From Apus apus (Eukaryota > Chordata > Aves > Apodiformes > Apodidae): a stretch of DNA of 64,000 bases. The translations under genes were made by a program, and so were the position numbers. Positions within the stretch are counted from its first letter, which is position 1. The number at the start of each line of letters is the position of its first letter. The notes under the pieces were generated by a model. That model made no database searches. It had not been told where the DNA came from and saw only the letters and a program-made list of their open reading frames with translations. Of this stretch, positions 37,314 through 48,122 are shown one piece after another. The stretch covers positions 43,119,290 to 43,183,289 of the forward strand of contig NC_067282.1 in the NCBI RefSeq assembly GCF_020740795.1, given 5' to 3'.

Positions 37314-38131
37314 ACTTAATGAAAAAAACTACTAATAATTGTTAAACAAGCAATCGATTATATGCTAAAAGAATAGAAGGCTTAATGCACAATTATCTAA
37401 AATTCACTGCAAATCTTTCTACTGATTCGAGTAGTACTGGGAACATCTTACCTTAGGGAGACTGAAGATATTAAACAGCTCTTCATTCTCCAGGCAGTGG
37501 ACAGCTTGTTTTGTTCCTTCATTTTATTAATTTTAGACATCGAGGTCAGCTGCATTTTTGTGTAATGTCAGTTTTTCTTTTCAGGCCTTGTGTCTGCAGA
37601 AGCTTAAGCTGCCAGCAATGCAGAGGAATATGTCATCAGTTTAAAGCCAATCTATTTCCATAGATGTCTGTACAGTTCTGTAAAACCTTGTTTTCACAAA
37701 GCCTAAATTCTGAGGAAGCAAATCGGAGTTGAAAAGGGTCCATTAAATCTCTGCCATAACCCAGCCATGTCTCTTTTTAAACAAACCTGTTTTTTAATGA
37801 CTTCTCCTTGTTTAGGAAAGGGCTGTCGATATGTGAGCCTTCTGTCTGTTGCAGGGGAATAATGGGATGTCTCTCAGCGTCCCGCTGTGGAGCTGTTCTC
37901 AAGAAGGCCTGTAACAAAGCAGAGTCTTTTTCTCTCTTCTTTCTTTTTCACACTAGTTTTGAAATGGTTTTTCTTGGCATGGTTTCATCCAGCCTTAGCG
38001 ATGGTGCCTTTATTTCCCCCATTCTTTTTGTCTGATTTACAACAGTGGGGTTGAATCCGTGTCTTAGAGATGAGGGGTGACCTCCATGCACGATTTCCAA
38101 GGGGTCTGCAAAAGGAAGCTAAGAAAAGCAG
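37314..38131. other. Unique intergenic sequence
   Basis: No gene or recognised repeat is seen. Confidence 0.45.
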
Positions 38132-38540
38132 TGTCACAGTTTGACTCAGGATTGGCAATTAAACCAGTGACAACAACCCTCTCGATCCCCTTCCCACCCA
38201 GGTAGGGAAGGAGAGAGAATAAGGAGAGAGACTTCCTGGGTTGAGAACTTAACTAGACAGCTTTAATTAAATACTAATGATAAAGGAAAATATGTACAAT
38301 TACATACAAGTATGTGCAGGAATGTGCAAAACCCTGTTGCCTCCCCCCACCCCCAGCAACCCCCAGGGCATCTCCTGAGCTGGGAGCAGTTCTGAAATGT
38401 CCTGGACTGCTGATGGAGAGAGCAGCAAAGAGACAGGAGCTGAGGGTGGAGTTATGAGGGTCAGGAATGCATGAGCCTGGGGATCAACAGTGGTGGATAG
38501 ATGGAGTCCTCCCCAGAAGCCGGCCATGGACAGGAGAGAA
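38132..38540 (-). mobile_element. Partial ERV LTR (3' half), same family as 24876-25632
   Basis: It starts TGTCACAGTTTGACTCAGG, the reverse complement of the LTR end, and matches the + strand LTR at about 25220-25632 through GCAGGAATGTGCAAAACCC, AGGAGCTGAGGGTGGAGTTA and the region near 38520. It stops where CR1 sequence begins at about 38541. The intact terminal TGTCACAG gives the clean 3' end of this LTR family, which is eroded (..ACTATAACA) in the other copy. Confidence 0.8.
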
Positions 38541-39402
38541 GGGAACCCAGAGCTGTACACAATACTCCAGGTGGGGTTTCACCAGAGCAGACCAAAGGTG
38601 GCGAATCACCTCCCTTGACCTGCTGGCCATGCTTCTTTTGATGCAGCCCAGGACACAGTTGGTCTTCTGGGCTGTGAACACATATTGCAGGCTCATGTCC
38701 AGCTTTTCATCCACCAGTACCCCCAAGTCCTTCTCCTCAGGGCTGATCTCAATTCCTTCATCTCCCAACCAGTATTGATTTTGGGGATTGCACCGATCCA
38801 GGTGCAGGACCTTGTGCTTGGCCTTCTTGAACCTCATGAGATTCACATGGATCCACTTCTTGAGCTTGTCCAGGTCCTGCTGGATGGCATCCCTTTCCTC
38901 CAGCGTGTCAACTACAGCACTCAGCTTGGTATCATCTGCAAATGTGCTGAGGGTTCTCTCAATCCCATTGTCTATGTCACTGATGAAGATATTAAACAGC
39001 ACTGGTCCCAATGTGGACTTCTGAGGGACATCACATCACTGATCTCCACCTGGACATCAAGCCGTTGACCACTACTGTCTGGATGCAACCATCCAGCCAA
39101 TTAATTATCCACTGAACAGTCCACCCATAAAATCCATATCTCCCCAACTTAGAGAGAAGGGTGTTTTGGGGGACCATGTCAAAGACCTTAGAGAAGTCCA
39201 GATAGATGACATCCATAGCTCTACTCTTGTCCACTGATGGAATCACTCCCTCATAGAAAGTCACTAGGTTGGTCAGACAAGATTTACCTTTGATGAAGCC
39301 ATGCTGGCTGTCTCAAATTGCCTCCCTGTGCTACCATGTGCCTTACCATAACTTCTAGGAGGATCTGTTCTTCTAGGATCTGATTCTATTCTCAGATGAT
39401 CT
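38541..39402 (-). mobile_element. CR1 LINE ORF2 fragment (outer copy, part 1)
   Basis: It is antisense to the late reverse transcriptase and C-terminal part of CR1 ORF2. In the minus-strand frame it reads [29 protein letters not shown], with the RT active-site motif as FADD, and later [14 protein letters not shown] sequence; a 175-codon frame survives (38484-39011). The 3' UTR and tail are missing because the LTR piece at 38132-38540 lies there. A later CR1 3' fragment splits it at 39402. Confidence 0.92.
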
Positions 39403-39578
39403 GCCCAGAGTAGTTGTGAATGCCCCATCCCTGGAAGTGTTCAAGGCCAGGTTGGGTGGGGCTTTGAGCAACCTGGTCTAGTAGGAGGTGTCCCTGCCCA
39501 TGCAGGGGGGCTGGAAGTAGGTGGTCTTTAAGGTCCCTTCCAACCCAACCATTCTGTGATTCCATGATTCTATGTTCC
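39403..39578 (+). mobile_element. CR1 LINE 3' fragment nested in another CR1
   Basis: It runs from GCCCAGAGTAGTTGTGAATG through GTGTTCAAGGCCAGGTTGG to ATTCTGTGATTCCATGATTC, on the opposite strand to the surrounding CR1. ATGATCT at 39396-39402 is repeated at 39579-39585, a likely 7-bp target duplication. Confidence 0.88.
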
Positions 39579-39738
39579 ATGATCTTCTAGGGCAAAGAGG
39601 TTAAGCTGACAGGTCGGTAGTTCCCAGGATCCTCCTTTCTACCTTTTTAAAAAAATGGGTGCTATGTTTCCTTTTTTCCAGCTACCAGGGGCTTAACACA
39701 ATTGCCTTGACTTTTCAAATATCATGGAGAGTGGTTTA
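39579..39738 (-). mobile_element. CR1 LINE ORF2 fragment (outer copy, part 2)
   Basis: It resumes the outer CR1 with TAAGCTGACAGGTCGGTAGT and CTTTTTAAAAAAATGGGTGC, antisense to the RT region. It ends near 39738, where the similarity to CR1 fades; this is the 5' truncation point. Confidence 0.82.
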
Positions 39739-40834
39739 GCACAGTACTGTACAGACCTGCAGCAATTCATATCTGCCAGGAATCAGTTCCAAGCAATTGC
39801 CATGGGTGCATTTCTGTTCACTACAAATGTGGAGGAGATGGGTGGCACGCAAGTATAGAAAACAGCTACCCTGGCACACAAGATCCCATAGAGTAAATGC
39901 TGGCTTCTTATAGGAGTGCTTTTTGGGACATTAGGTGTGTACTGGCACTTTTTCTGAGTACAAGCTACAAGGCAAATGTAATCCATATTCCACCTTCTGA
40001 ATCTCCATTTGATTGCTGTGCATTCAGCTTAATAAATTGACTATCATTGCACTAACCCTGAGAATGATTCAAGAGCCTCTTCAGTTCAGTATGTAATAAA
40101 ACTCATGCTACTGTTAGGTTTCGTATACTCTTATCTTGTCAATGGTTTGGATGGTTGGGATTTCTCATCTGACCTTGGCTATTCATTACATTTTTATATA
40201 AAATGCTTTAAACTGTTCTTGTAATGGATACACTGTAATTTCTAGGTGGTAATTCCTGCCATTGACATTTCTGCCACAAGTGAAAACACAAAAATAGTGT
40301 GGAGGATGTGGACCCAGAGATGCTGTCTTCAGGGAGCTGAATATGTGTGAGAAAGTGTCCTCACCAGCTGCCAGCCCACACAGCCTCAGGTTAAAAACGT
40401 GATATCCTGCTGTAGAGGCTTGTATATTTCTTTGTTTCCTTTCTTAGCATAACATATTAGGGGTGTTTTCCTTTTGCACTGTGGGATGCAATTCTCACAT
40501 ATGGTCCAAAGGCAGAAGAGGCTGGGAAGGAAAATAATCCCTGTGCACCTTTTCCTGCTGCAGAACTTAAAAAAAATCAGAAAAGCTGCTGTCACAGCAG
40601 AAAAAGCTCATTTGTTAAATGTCTGCATGTCTCAACTGCCATCGTAACTACTGCAAATACCAGTGCTATGGCCTTGAGTTGACAAGCAAGAAAAGATTGA
40701 ATGGCATTTTAGGAAAGTATTTAGTTTCACTAAGCTTGGTCCATCTCATGACTTTTTAAGGGTGAACCACAGCACTCAGAATAGCACTCCTCTGAATTAA
40801 AATAAGGCTACTGAAAGAATAATCTTCTGCTTTT
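39739..40834. other. Unique intergenic sequence
   Basis: No gene or recognised repeat is seen. Confidence 0.5.
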
Positions 40835-41830
40835 CACAGAATCATAGAACCACTTAGGTTGGAAAAGACCTTCAAGATCATCTAGTCCAGCTATTAAACC
40901 TACTCTACCAAGTCCAGCACTAAGCTGTGTCCCCAAGCACCCCATCTAGATGACTTTTAAACACATCCAGGGTTGGTGACTCCACCTCCTTGGGCAGCAT
41001 ATTCCAACATCTGACAACCCTTTCAGAGAAAAAGTTCTTCCTAATGTCTAGTCTCAACCTCCCCTGGAACAGCTTGAGGCCAATTCCTCTTGTTCTATCA
41101 CCAGTTACTTGTGAGAAGAGACCAGCGCCTACCTCTTTACGAGGTCCTTTCAGGCAGTTGTAGAGGGCAATGAGTTCTCCCCTCAGCCTCCCTTTTCTTC
41201 ACACTAAACAGCCTCAGTTCCCTCAGCTGCTCGTCCTTCAATATTTTTATTGCCTTTCTTTAGACATGTTCCAGCACCTCAATGTCCTTCTTGTATCGAG
41301 GTGCCCAAAACTGGACACAGTACTCGAGGCGTGGCCTCACCAGTGCCGAGCACAGAGGGATGATCACCTCCCTGGTCCTACTGGCCACACTATTTCTTGT
41401 TGAACTTAATTGACCTCATCCCATCAAGCTAGTCTGTCCAAGTCTCTTTGTAGATCTTCCCTACCCTCAGGCAGATCAACACTCCCTCCCATCTTGGTGT
41501 CATCTGCAAACTTACTGAGAATGCATTCAATCTCCTTACCAGGATCGTTGATAAAGATGTTAAAAAGAAGTGGTCCCAACACTGAGCCCTGAGGAACCAC
41601 TTGTGACCGGCCAGCTGGACTGAACTCAATTCACCACCAGTCTCTGGGCCCAGCTGTCCAGCCAGTGTTTCACCCAGCTGAGCAAATGCCTGTCCAAGCC
41701 ATGGGCAGCCAGTGTTTTCATCAGAATGCTGTGGGAAACAGTGTCTTATGGAAGTCCAGGTAGACAACATCCACAGCCTTTCCCTCATCGACCAGGTGGG
41801 TCATCTTGTCATAGAAAGAGATGAGAGATT
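40835..41830 (-). mobile_element. CR1 LINE 3' fragment, about 1 kb
   Basis: From the tail side: CACAGAATCATAGAACCACT, GGTTGGAAAAGACCTTCAAG, then antisense ORF2 sequence (CACAGTACTCGAGGCGTGGC, CTGAGGAACCACTTGTGACC) back to about 41830, where a CATAGAAAGAGATGAGA piece marks the 5' truncation. Frames are broken by shifts; the longest surviving one is 119 codons. Confidence 0.94.
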
Positions 41831-43142
41831 TTGTACCATAAAACCTAGATTGATGAGGTATTTACTGTTTTTGACCTAATTTACTAACTACATAGCCCTT
41901 TATTAACTTGCTTATGGTTATTGGTCAATTCACAGTGGATTTAATGAACTTGGTGCTAAGGCCTTTGAGTTCATTAATATGTGAGTAACCCTTTAACAGC
42001 CCTTGCTATGATGCATCATGTACGAATTTACATTAAACTGTGGGCAGGAAAATGTTGAGGAGAGATCTGAAACTCTTGAAAAGTTTTCTCCAGTTGATTT
42101 TATTTTATATTGACATTAATACATTTAAAAATTATTTCCTTCCAAACCTGGTGTTAGAGTAGGGCAGTATTATGAAATTTCATTTGATTTCAAAACTGTT
42201 GCTGAAGGAAAATGTTTTTTTTTTTTTTTTTGCTTTCTTTTCAGTGTTTTTCATTGCAGCACACCACCATCTGTTTAGATTTAAAAAAAAACAGAGCTTG
42301 GGGTACCCAGTGATGCATTCTTCTCCACTCAGCATTTTGCTCTCATCTGCCTTGACCATTTTCAAAGTGCTGCACACTTTGAAAGGCACACTTGAGACTG
42401 GGACCTCAGTTGTTCTTGCACTTAAAACAATGTTTCTCCATTTATTTATTAGATTGTTCATTTATTTATTTATTTTAAATTTATTTGTTAAACAGAGAAC
42501 TAATATGATGAGTGTCTAAGTTGCCTCAGTAAAAGAAAAACAAAACACAAAACAAAAAAAAAAGGAAGTGAATTGAAGTCAGGGGATTGGAGTGAATGAC
42601 AGGTGACTGAGATAAGCCTGGAACAGCAGCTTAAAAGAGTGACAGGGGAAGATTAAAATATATAAATTAAGGCAACTGCCAAAACCCTGTAGAATCTAGG
42701 ACACAAGATTGTGTTGAATAAAGGAAGTTTGGAGGAGAAAGCAATTCAGACAAGATGAAAATGAAAGGGGGGCTGCCTTTTTCTTCAATAGGGAAAAAAA
42801 AAAAGAAATTAACATTTTGATAAAACTTGATGGAGAAAGAGAGAAAAAAATAAATAGGCTCCTGCCTTACAGAGAAATAAAGAAAGTGAGCAGGAAAGAA
42901 AGTGAGGCCTTTGCAATAAAAGGGGAGTTCAGAAGGCTAAAAGTTTATTCAGAATATAATGGGATTATAGTAAAAATCGATTAAAGAAGCAGGACTAGGT
43001 GCAGTTCAAAAGCTGAGGCATTGGAGGCAGCCCAGACCTCATTTCTGCGTTCTGATACTGATTTCTGATACTTTTAAGTAGCATGGTGAGTAGTATTCAT
43101 AAAGCCTCTTCTTTGTCCTCGCTTTTCATTGAGCAGTCTGAG
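41831..43142. other. Unique AT-rich sequence with purine-rich part
   Basis: No gene is seen. A T17-type run lies at about 42215-42231. From about 42525 to 42905 the + strand is strongly A/G-rich (AAAGGGGGG, GGAGAAAGAGAGAAAAAAAT, AAAGAAAGTGAGCAGG). Confidence 0.5.
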
Positions 43143-44671
43143 ATCATAGAATCACAGAACCATTCAGGTTGGAAAAGGCCCTTGGGATCACTGACTCCAA
43201 CCATCATCCCTACTCTACAAAGTTCTCCCCTAAACCATCTCCACCAACACCACGTCCAAACGACCCTTAAACACATCCCAGGATGGTGACTCAACCACCT
43301 CCCTGGGCAGCCTGTTCCAGTGTCTAACCACTCTTTCTGTGAATTTTTTTTCCTACTGTCCAGTCTAAACTTACCCTGTTGCAGCTTGAAGCCATTCCCT
43401 CTTGTTCTGTTGCTAATTACCTGTGAGAAGTGACCAGCACCAACCTCTCTACAATGACCTTTCAGGTAGTTGTAGAGACCCTTCTTTCTCAAACTAAACA
43501 TTCCCAGCTCCTTCAAGCATTCTTCCTAAGATTTATTCTCTAGGCCCTTCACCAGCTTCGTTGCCCTCCTCTGTACTTGCTCCAGCACCTTAATATCTCT
43601 CTTGAATTGAGGTGCCCAAAACTGGACACAATACTCCAGGTGTGGCCTCACCAGTGCTGAGTACAGGGGGACAATCACCTCTCTACTTCTGCTGGTCACA
43701 CTATTTCTAATACAAGCCAGGATGCCATTGGCTTTCTTGGCCACCTGGCCACACTGCTGGCTCATATTCAGCCTCTTGTCAATTAGAACCCCCAGGTCCT
43801 TTTCTGCCAGACACTTTCCAGCCACACTTCCCCAAGCCTGGAGCGTTGCCTGGGGTTGTTGTGGCCCAAGTGCAGGACCCAGCACTTGGCCTTGTTGAAG
43901 CCCAGACCATTAACATCAGCCCAATGATCTAATCTATCCAAGTCTCTCTGTAGAGCCTCCCTGTCCTCATGCAGATCAACACTCCTGCCTAGCTTGGTGT
44001 CATCTGCAAACTTACTGATAATACACTCTATGTCTTTATCAAGATCTTCAATAAAGATGTTAAACAGAAACAGTCCCAACCCTGAGCCCTGAGGAACACC
44101 ACTTGTGACTGGCCCCAGCTGGATTTGACTCCACTGACCACCACTCTTTGGGCCTGTGGGGAACGGTCTCTCCTTCCCTTTCTATCTCTCCTGAAGAGCT
44201 TGTAGCCATTGATTGTGGCACTCATGTGATGCATCCCACCACCTTTCTGTGATAGCCACTATATCATAGTTTTCCTGGTGTATCATGGCTTCAAGCTCCC
44301 CGTTTGTTGCTCATACTGCTTGCATTGGTGTAGATGCACTTCAGATGAGCTAATGATTCCAACACTTTTCTTCCACTGTGGGCTCCATTTCCTACCTAGA
44401 CCCTTCTCAGGTGCTTCCATGATTTCTAAAGATCTGTCCTTTCTCTCAGATGAAACAACAGAGTGAGAATCCTCCTTGGTCCACCATCCTTCAAGACCTG
44501 GCATGTTTCTCTTGGGCTTGTCCCTAACAAGCCCAATTATGTCTCCTTCCCTCTTCATATCTAGTTTAAAGCCCTGTCAATGAGCCCTGCTAACTCCTGC
44601 CCCAAAAGCCTTTTGCCCCTCTGGGACAGGTGTATCCCACCTGCCACCAGCAGGCCAGGTGTCTCATATAG
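43143..44671 (-). mobile_element. CR1 LINE, internally deleted (EN joined to late RT)
   Basis: The minus-strand copy has its tail at 43143 (ATAGAATCACAGAACCATTC). From 43143 to about 44155 it covers the 3' end and late RT, including FADDTKL in the frame at 43783-44079. From about 44160 to 44671 it holds the N-terminal endonuclease part of ORF2, recognisable in the minus frame as [15 protein letters not shown] and, further upstream, YDIVAITE-like coding (TATGATATAGTGGCTATCAC). The middle of ORF2 (rest of EN and early RT) is missing, so this is an internal-deletion copy. Its 5' edge abuts a palindrome at 44672-44702. Confidence 0.85.
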
Positions 44672-44702
44672 TTTATGAAACACTCAGTGAGTGTTTCATA
44701 AA
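44672..44702. repeat. Perfect 31-bp palindrome at CR1 5' junction
   Basis: The arms TTTATGAAACACTCA and TGAGTGTTTCATAAA are perfect reverse complements of 15 bp, separated by a single G. It sits exactly where CR1 similarity ends. Confidence 0.95.
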
Positions 44703-47100
44703 TCAAAAAGTAAAATAATATGCGTACTTTTGGTAGTGTTCTTGACAAGACAAAAGTTTCACCAACACAAGTGTAACAATTGCTAAAACAGGATGCAACA
44801 CAACAACAGGGATTTGAGGGAAAACCTTATCCTTTTGTGCAGCTCCTTTCTTCCTTCCTAGGCCTGAGAGTACACACAAGTTAGAAACAGAATTAGCACT
44901 TTGTGGTAATTACTGTCAAAAGGTTGAGATGACGGGTCAGTTACTGACACACTGGTTTTGACAGCTTTCCTCTCTGTTGTCACAGCACAGCAACTGGACA
45001 TCATTTATAAGAATTGTAGCATACTATCCTCCTGACCATCCTCATGTGATGCCTGAAGCAGGATTCATCCAGTGATCTCCACTGCAGATACTAAAAACAG
45101 CAGGAGCAGTGTTTGTGCTTGCTTCTCTATCAGAGATAAAAGGATCATTTTCTTAAAAAGCCAGTCTTTATCCATTGGCCACACAGAAGGGCTTATGGTG
45201 ATTTAAACATTCAAAGTTAGGTGAGATTAAGCCTTCACCAATATTTAAGTCTGGTTCTGTCCTCCCAGCCTCCTGTCACCATTCTGATAAGGCTCCACAT
45301 GGCTGCAGGGGCCCTGATGTGCATCTTGGCACCTGGAGATGAGTTCAGGACAGAGGCATTTGTTCAGCCAAGAAGTTTCCTAGTTGCTTAGCCACCCACA
45401 TGGAGAAAGATAAGCACTGCAGGGACAGTCTGCCTCACTGTGAAGTGACTGGGCTCTAGGAGTCAGCTTTGAGGCTCACCTCTCTCTTTTTCTTGACTGT
45501 TGGAGCTGTAGATCAGCTTAGATTAGATACCTTTTGGAAGATATTTATTTTACTGAACTTCAGCTAAGTGAACTGCATTTGGAGTCCAACTGAGTTTGCA
45601 TTGAAACTCCTGTTTGAAAACAAATGAAGCAGGTGTGTATTTCTGTGAATGAGGGTCACAGCAAAAGCTCTTCTGTTTCTTTCTTTCTTTTTTTTAACTT
45701 TCACTGTCTCAAATTATGATGCCTAGATTCATCAGTAACACAAGTATTTTCTTCTAGAGGTTGTGTACATCTCAGTAAGAGGAACTTTTATGTCCAGAAA
45801 GTATATTTTAAACAAAAATTTGAATAGAAAGAAAACCTATGAAGCTTTGCCATTTTTCTTATTTGAATCCGTGAAGTAACTGTTATCATGGAGATGACAA
45901 ATAATATTCTTTACTTCCTTAGGGAAATGCCATGACAGTAACTTACATTTTCCTCTGGAAATTCCCACCTAAATTATCCCTAAGGTACTCTTCTGCTAAC
46001 ACTAATTGGCCTCTCAATTTCTGTGCTTTGAACATTTCATTTCTTTTTGTTCCAGTTATTGCTCACCCACAAGGCAAAGTAACACAGTATTATTAACCAG
46101 CAGCTCAGTTATGAAAACACAAAGGATTTTTCCTTCTTTTAACTTCTCCAATTTTCATATAAAATCAACAACTTAACAATGGATAAATGAGCTTTGATGT
46201 AATTTTGTATCGTGTTCCCCCAATAGCACTCAGAGCAGGGCTAAACCCTTCTAGCCTAATAAAGCACAATAAACTATGAAAACAAGCCTGGTAATTTACA
46301 GATCTTAATTCAGTTTATTGTATTTGAAAACACCACTGGCACACCACTAATAAAATCCATATTCATCATTGTTATATACAGGAGTTTGACACAATCATTT
46401 ATTTACTGACTTCTGTATTAAAAAATATAACTTCAGAGTGATATTTTAAACTGGAATGCCTTCCAGTGAGTAACTTTTAGTAACTTTAATGTCACTGTAT
46501 GCCATTTCACAAGAAAGTGAGTAATTTTTTTTGTTATGGCATACTGAACATTTTGGTTTTAATTGCAGTGTTAGAGATAACTTTAATCTGTGATTATTTA
46601 ATTCTTTCTAACCTCTCCACAAAAGAATTTCAAATGAAAAATAAAAGTATTTATTAGCTACACAGAAGTACCAGAGTGGATGAGAAAAAGAAATCATGTT
46701 GCTATCATTCACTTGACCATTACAATTACCTAGTGACTAAAATGATCTTTTGATTTTAGCATTATCAACACCTGATTTTGTAGCCGATGATGGACAAAAG
46801 AGAAAACCTTTGACACTAGTTAACTGCTGGCCTCTGATTTTGAAATCATGTGATATTAACTTAGGCACTGAGTTTAATTCCTGTTTGTGCAACTTTCATT
46901 CTTGCAAAAGCATCTTTTTTCTCCATTGCTCAGACTTAGGCTGTTCCTATAAATAAAGCATCATGATTCTGCCAAATTAATTTTGCTGTATGTAGAAGGT
47001 GCTCAGCACATACATCATCTGTAACAAGAGGGCAATTTGAACCTGTATTCAGTTAAACCTGCTTTCATATAAAGCCCTGTTGGCACCATTTTAAGACCAC
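44703..47100. other. Unique AT-rich intergenic sequence
   Basis: There are 2.4 kb without a supported gene or recognised repeat. Confidence 0.5.
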
Positions 47101-47290
47101 AAAATCACAGAATGGTTGAGGTCAGAAGGAACCTCTGGAGGTCATCTGGTCCAGCCCTGTTGCTCAAGCAGGGCCACCTGGAGCCAGTTGCCCAGGCATG
47201 TGTACAGTTGACTTACAAATATCTCCAAGGATGGAGACTCCACAACCTCCTTGGACAAACTGTGCCAGGGTTCAGTCACCCTTGAAAGGC
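47101..47290 (-). mobile_element. CR1 LINE 3' end fragment, old
   Basis: It reads AATCACAGAATGGTTGAGGT, GGAACCTCTGGAGGTCATCT and GACTCCACAACCTCCTTGGA, antisense to the CR1 3' end. It is more diverged than other copies (GTCAGAAGGAACCTC in place of GTTGGAAGGGACCTC). Confidence 0.88.
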
Positions 47291-47340
47291 CAGGACAAAA
47301 GTGGGAAAGAACCCCTGCAGCACCTAAAATTAAGCAAATT

Positions 47341-47369
47341 CGATAGAATTAAAAAAAAAAAAAAAAAAT
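47341..47369. repeat. A-rich run
   Basis: A run of about 18 adenines at 47350-47367 follows GATAGAATT, just after the old CR1 fragment. Confidence 0.7.
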
Positions 47370-47544
47370 CAGTAAAGAACTGCTTATCATGAACATGCTT
47401 TTAAAAGCATAAATGAACATGCTTCCTGTTTGAAATTGTGCTTGTGTTAGTGAAGTTCATTTGAATTTAGCTTCTGCATAAGAAGCAAAACAAAATCTCT
47501 CAGTTTGACTCAGGAGAACACAAGCAAAAATATTAAAATTATTA

Positions 47545-48122
47545 AAATTGCTTAAATATGAGCATGAGAGAGGGAGGGGGAAGGAGATGCTCCAGGAGTT
47601 GATGCAGAGATTCCCCTGCAGCCCATGGAGAGACCACACTGGAGCAGGCTTATCCTGAAGGACTGCATCCCATGGGGAGGACCCACACCTGTGCAGTTTT
47701 TCAAGGACTGTATCCCATGGGAAGGATCCCCCGTTGGGGCAGGATGAAATTGTGAGGAGGAAGGAGCAATAGAAAGGAGCCATTGTGAACTGACTGCAAA
47801 CCTAACTTACCATCCTTCTGTGCTGCTTGAGCAGGAGGAGGAGTAGGAATGAATCAATGAAGTTTAGCCTGGGAAAAGGAGGAGACCAGGGCGAAGATGG
47901 TGTTTTAACTTTGTCTTTTTTCCTCACCATCCAATTCTATTTTAATTGGCAATAAATTAAATTAATCTTCCCCAAGTCAAGTCTGTTTTGCCCATGATGA
48001 TAATTTTTAAGTGATCTCCCTGTCTTTATCTCTATCTGATTTTCACCCCATCCTTTTGGGGAGGGTAAGCGAGAGAGAGGCTGAGTGGGTGTCTGGCAGT
48101 TGACCAAGGTCAACCCTTTACA
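47545..48122 (+). mobile_element. Diverged ERV LTR, relative of copies 1-3
   Basis: It resembles the long LTR family: GATTCCCCTGCAGCCCATGG, GCATCCCATGGGGAGGACCC, and an AATAAATTAAATTAATCTTCC polyadenylation region followed by TTGCCCATGATGATAATT and a GGGGAGGG..GAGAGAG region. The end is near GGTCAACCCTTTACA. The left end is not clear because U3 is eroded. Sense is the + strand. Confidence 0.65.

Noticed and set aside
38484..39011. 175-codon minus-strand ORF as a host gene
   Set aside because: It is CR1 ORF2 reverse transcriptase (FADD motif), truncated at both ends and fused to LTR sequence.
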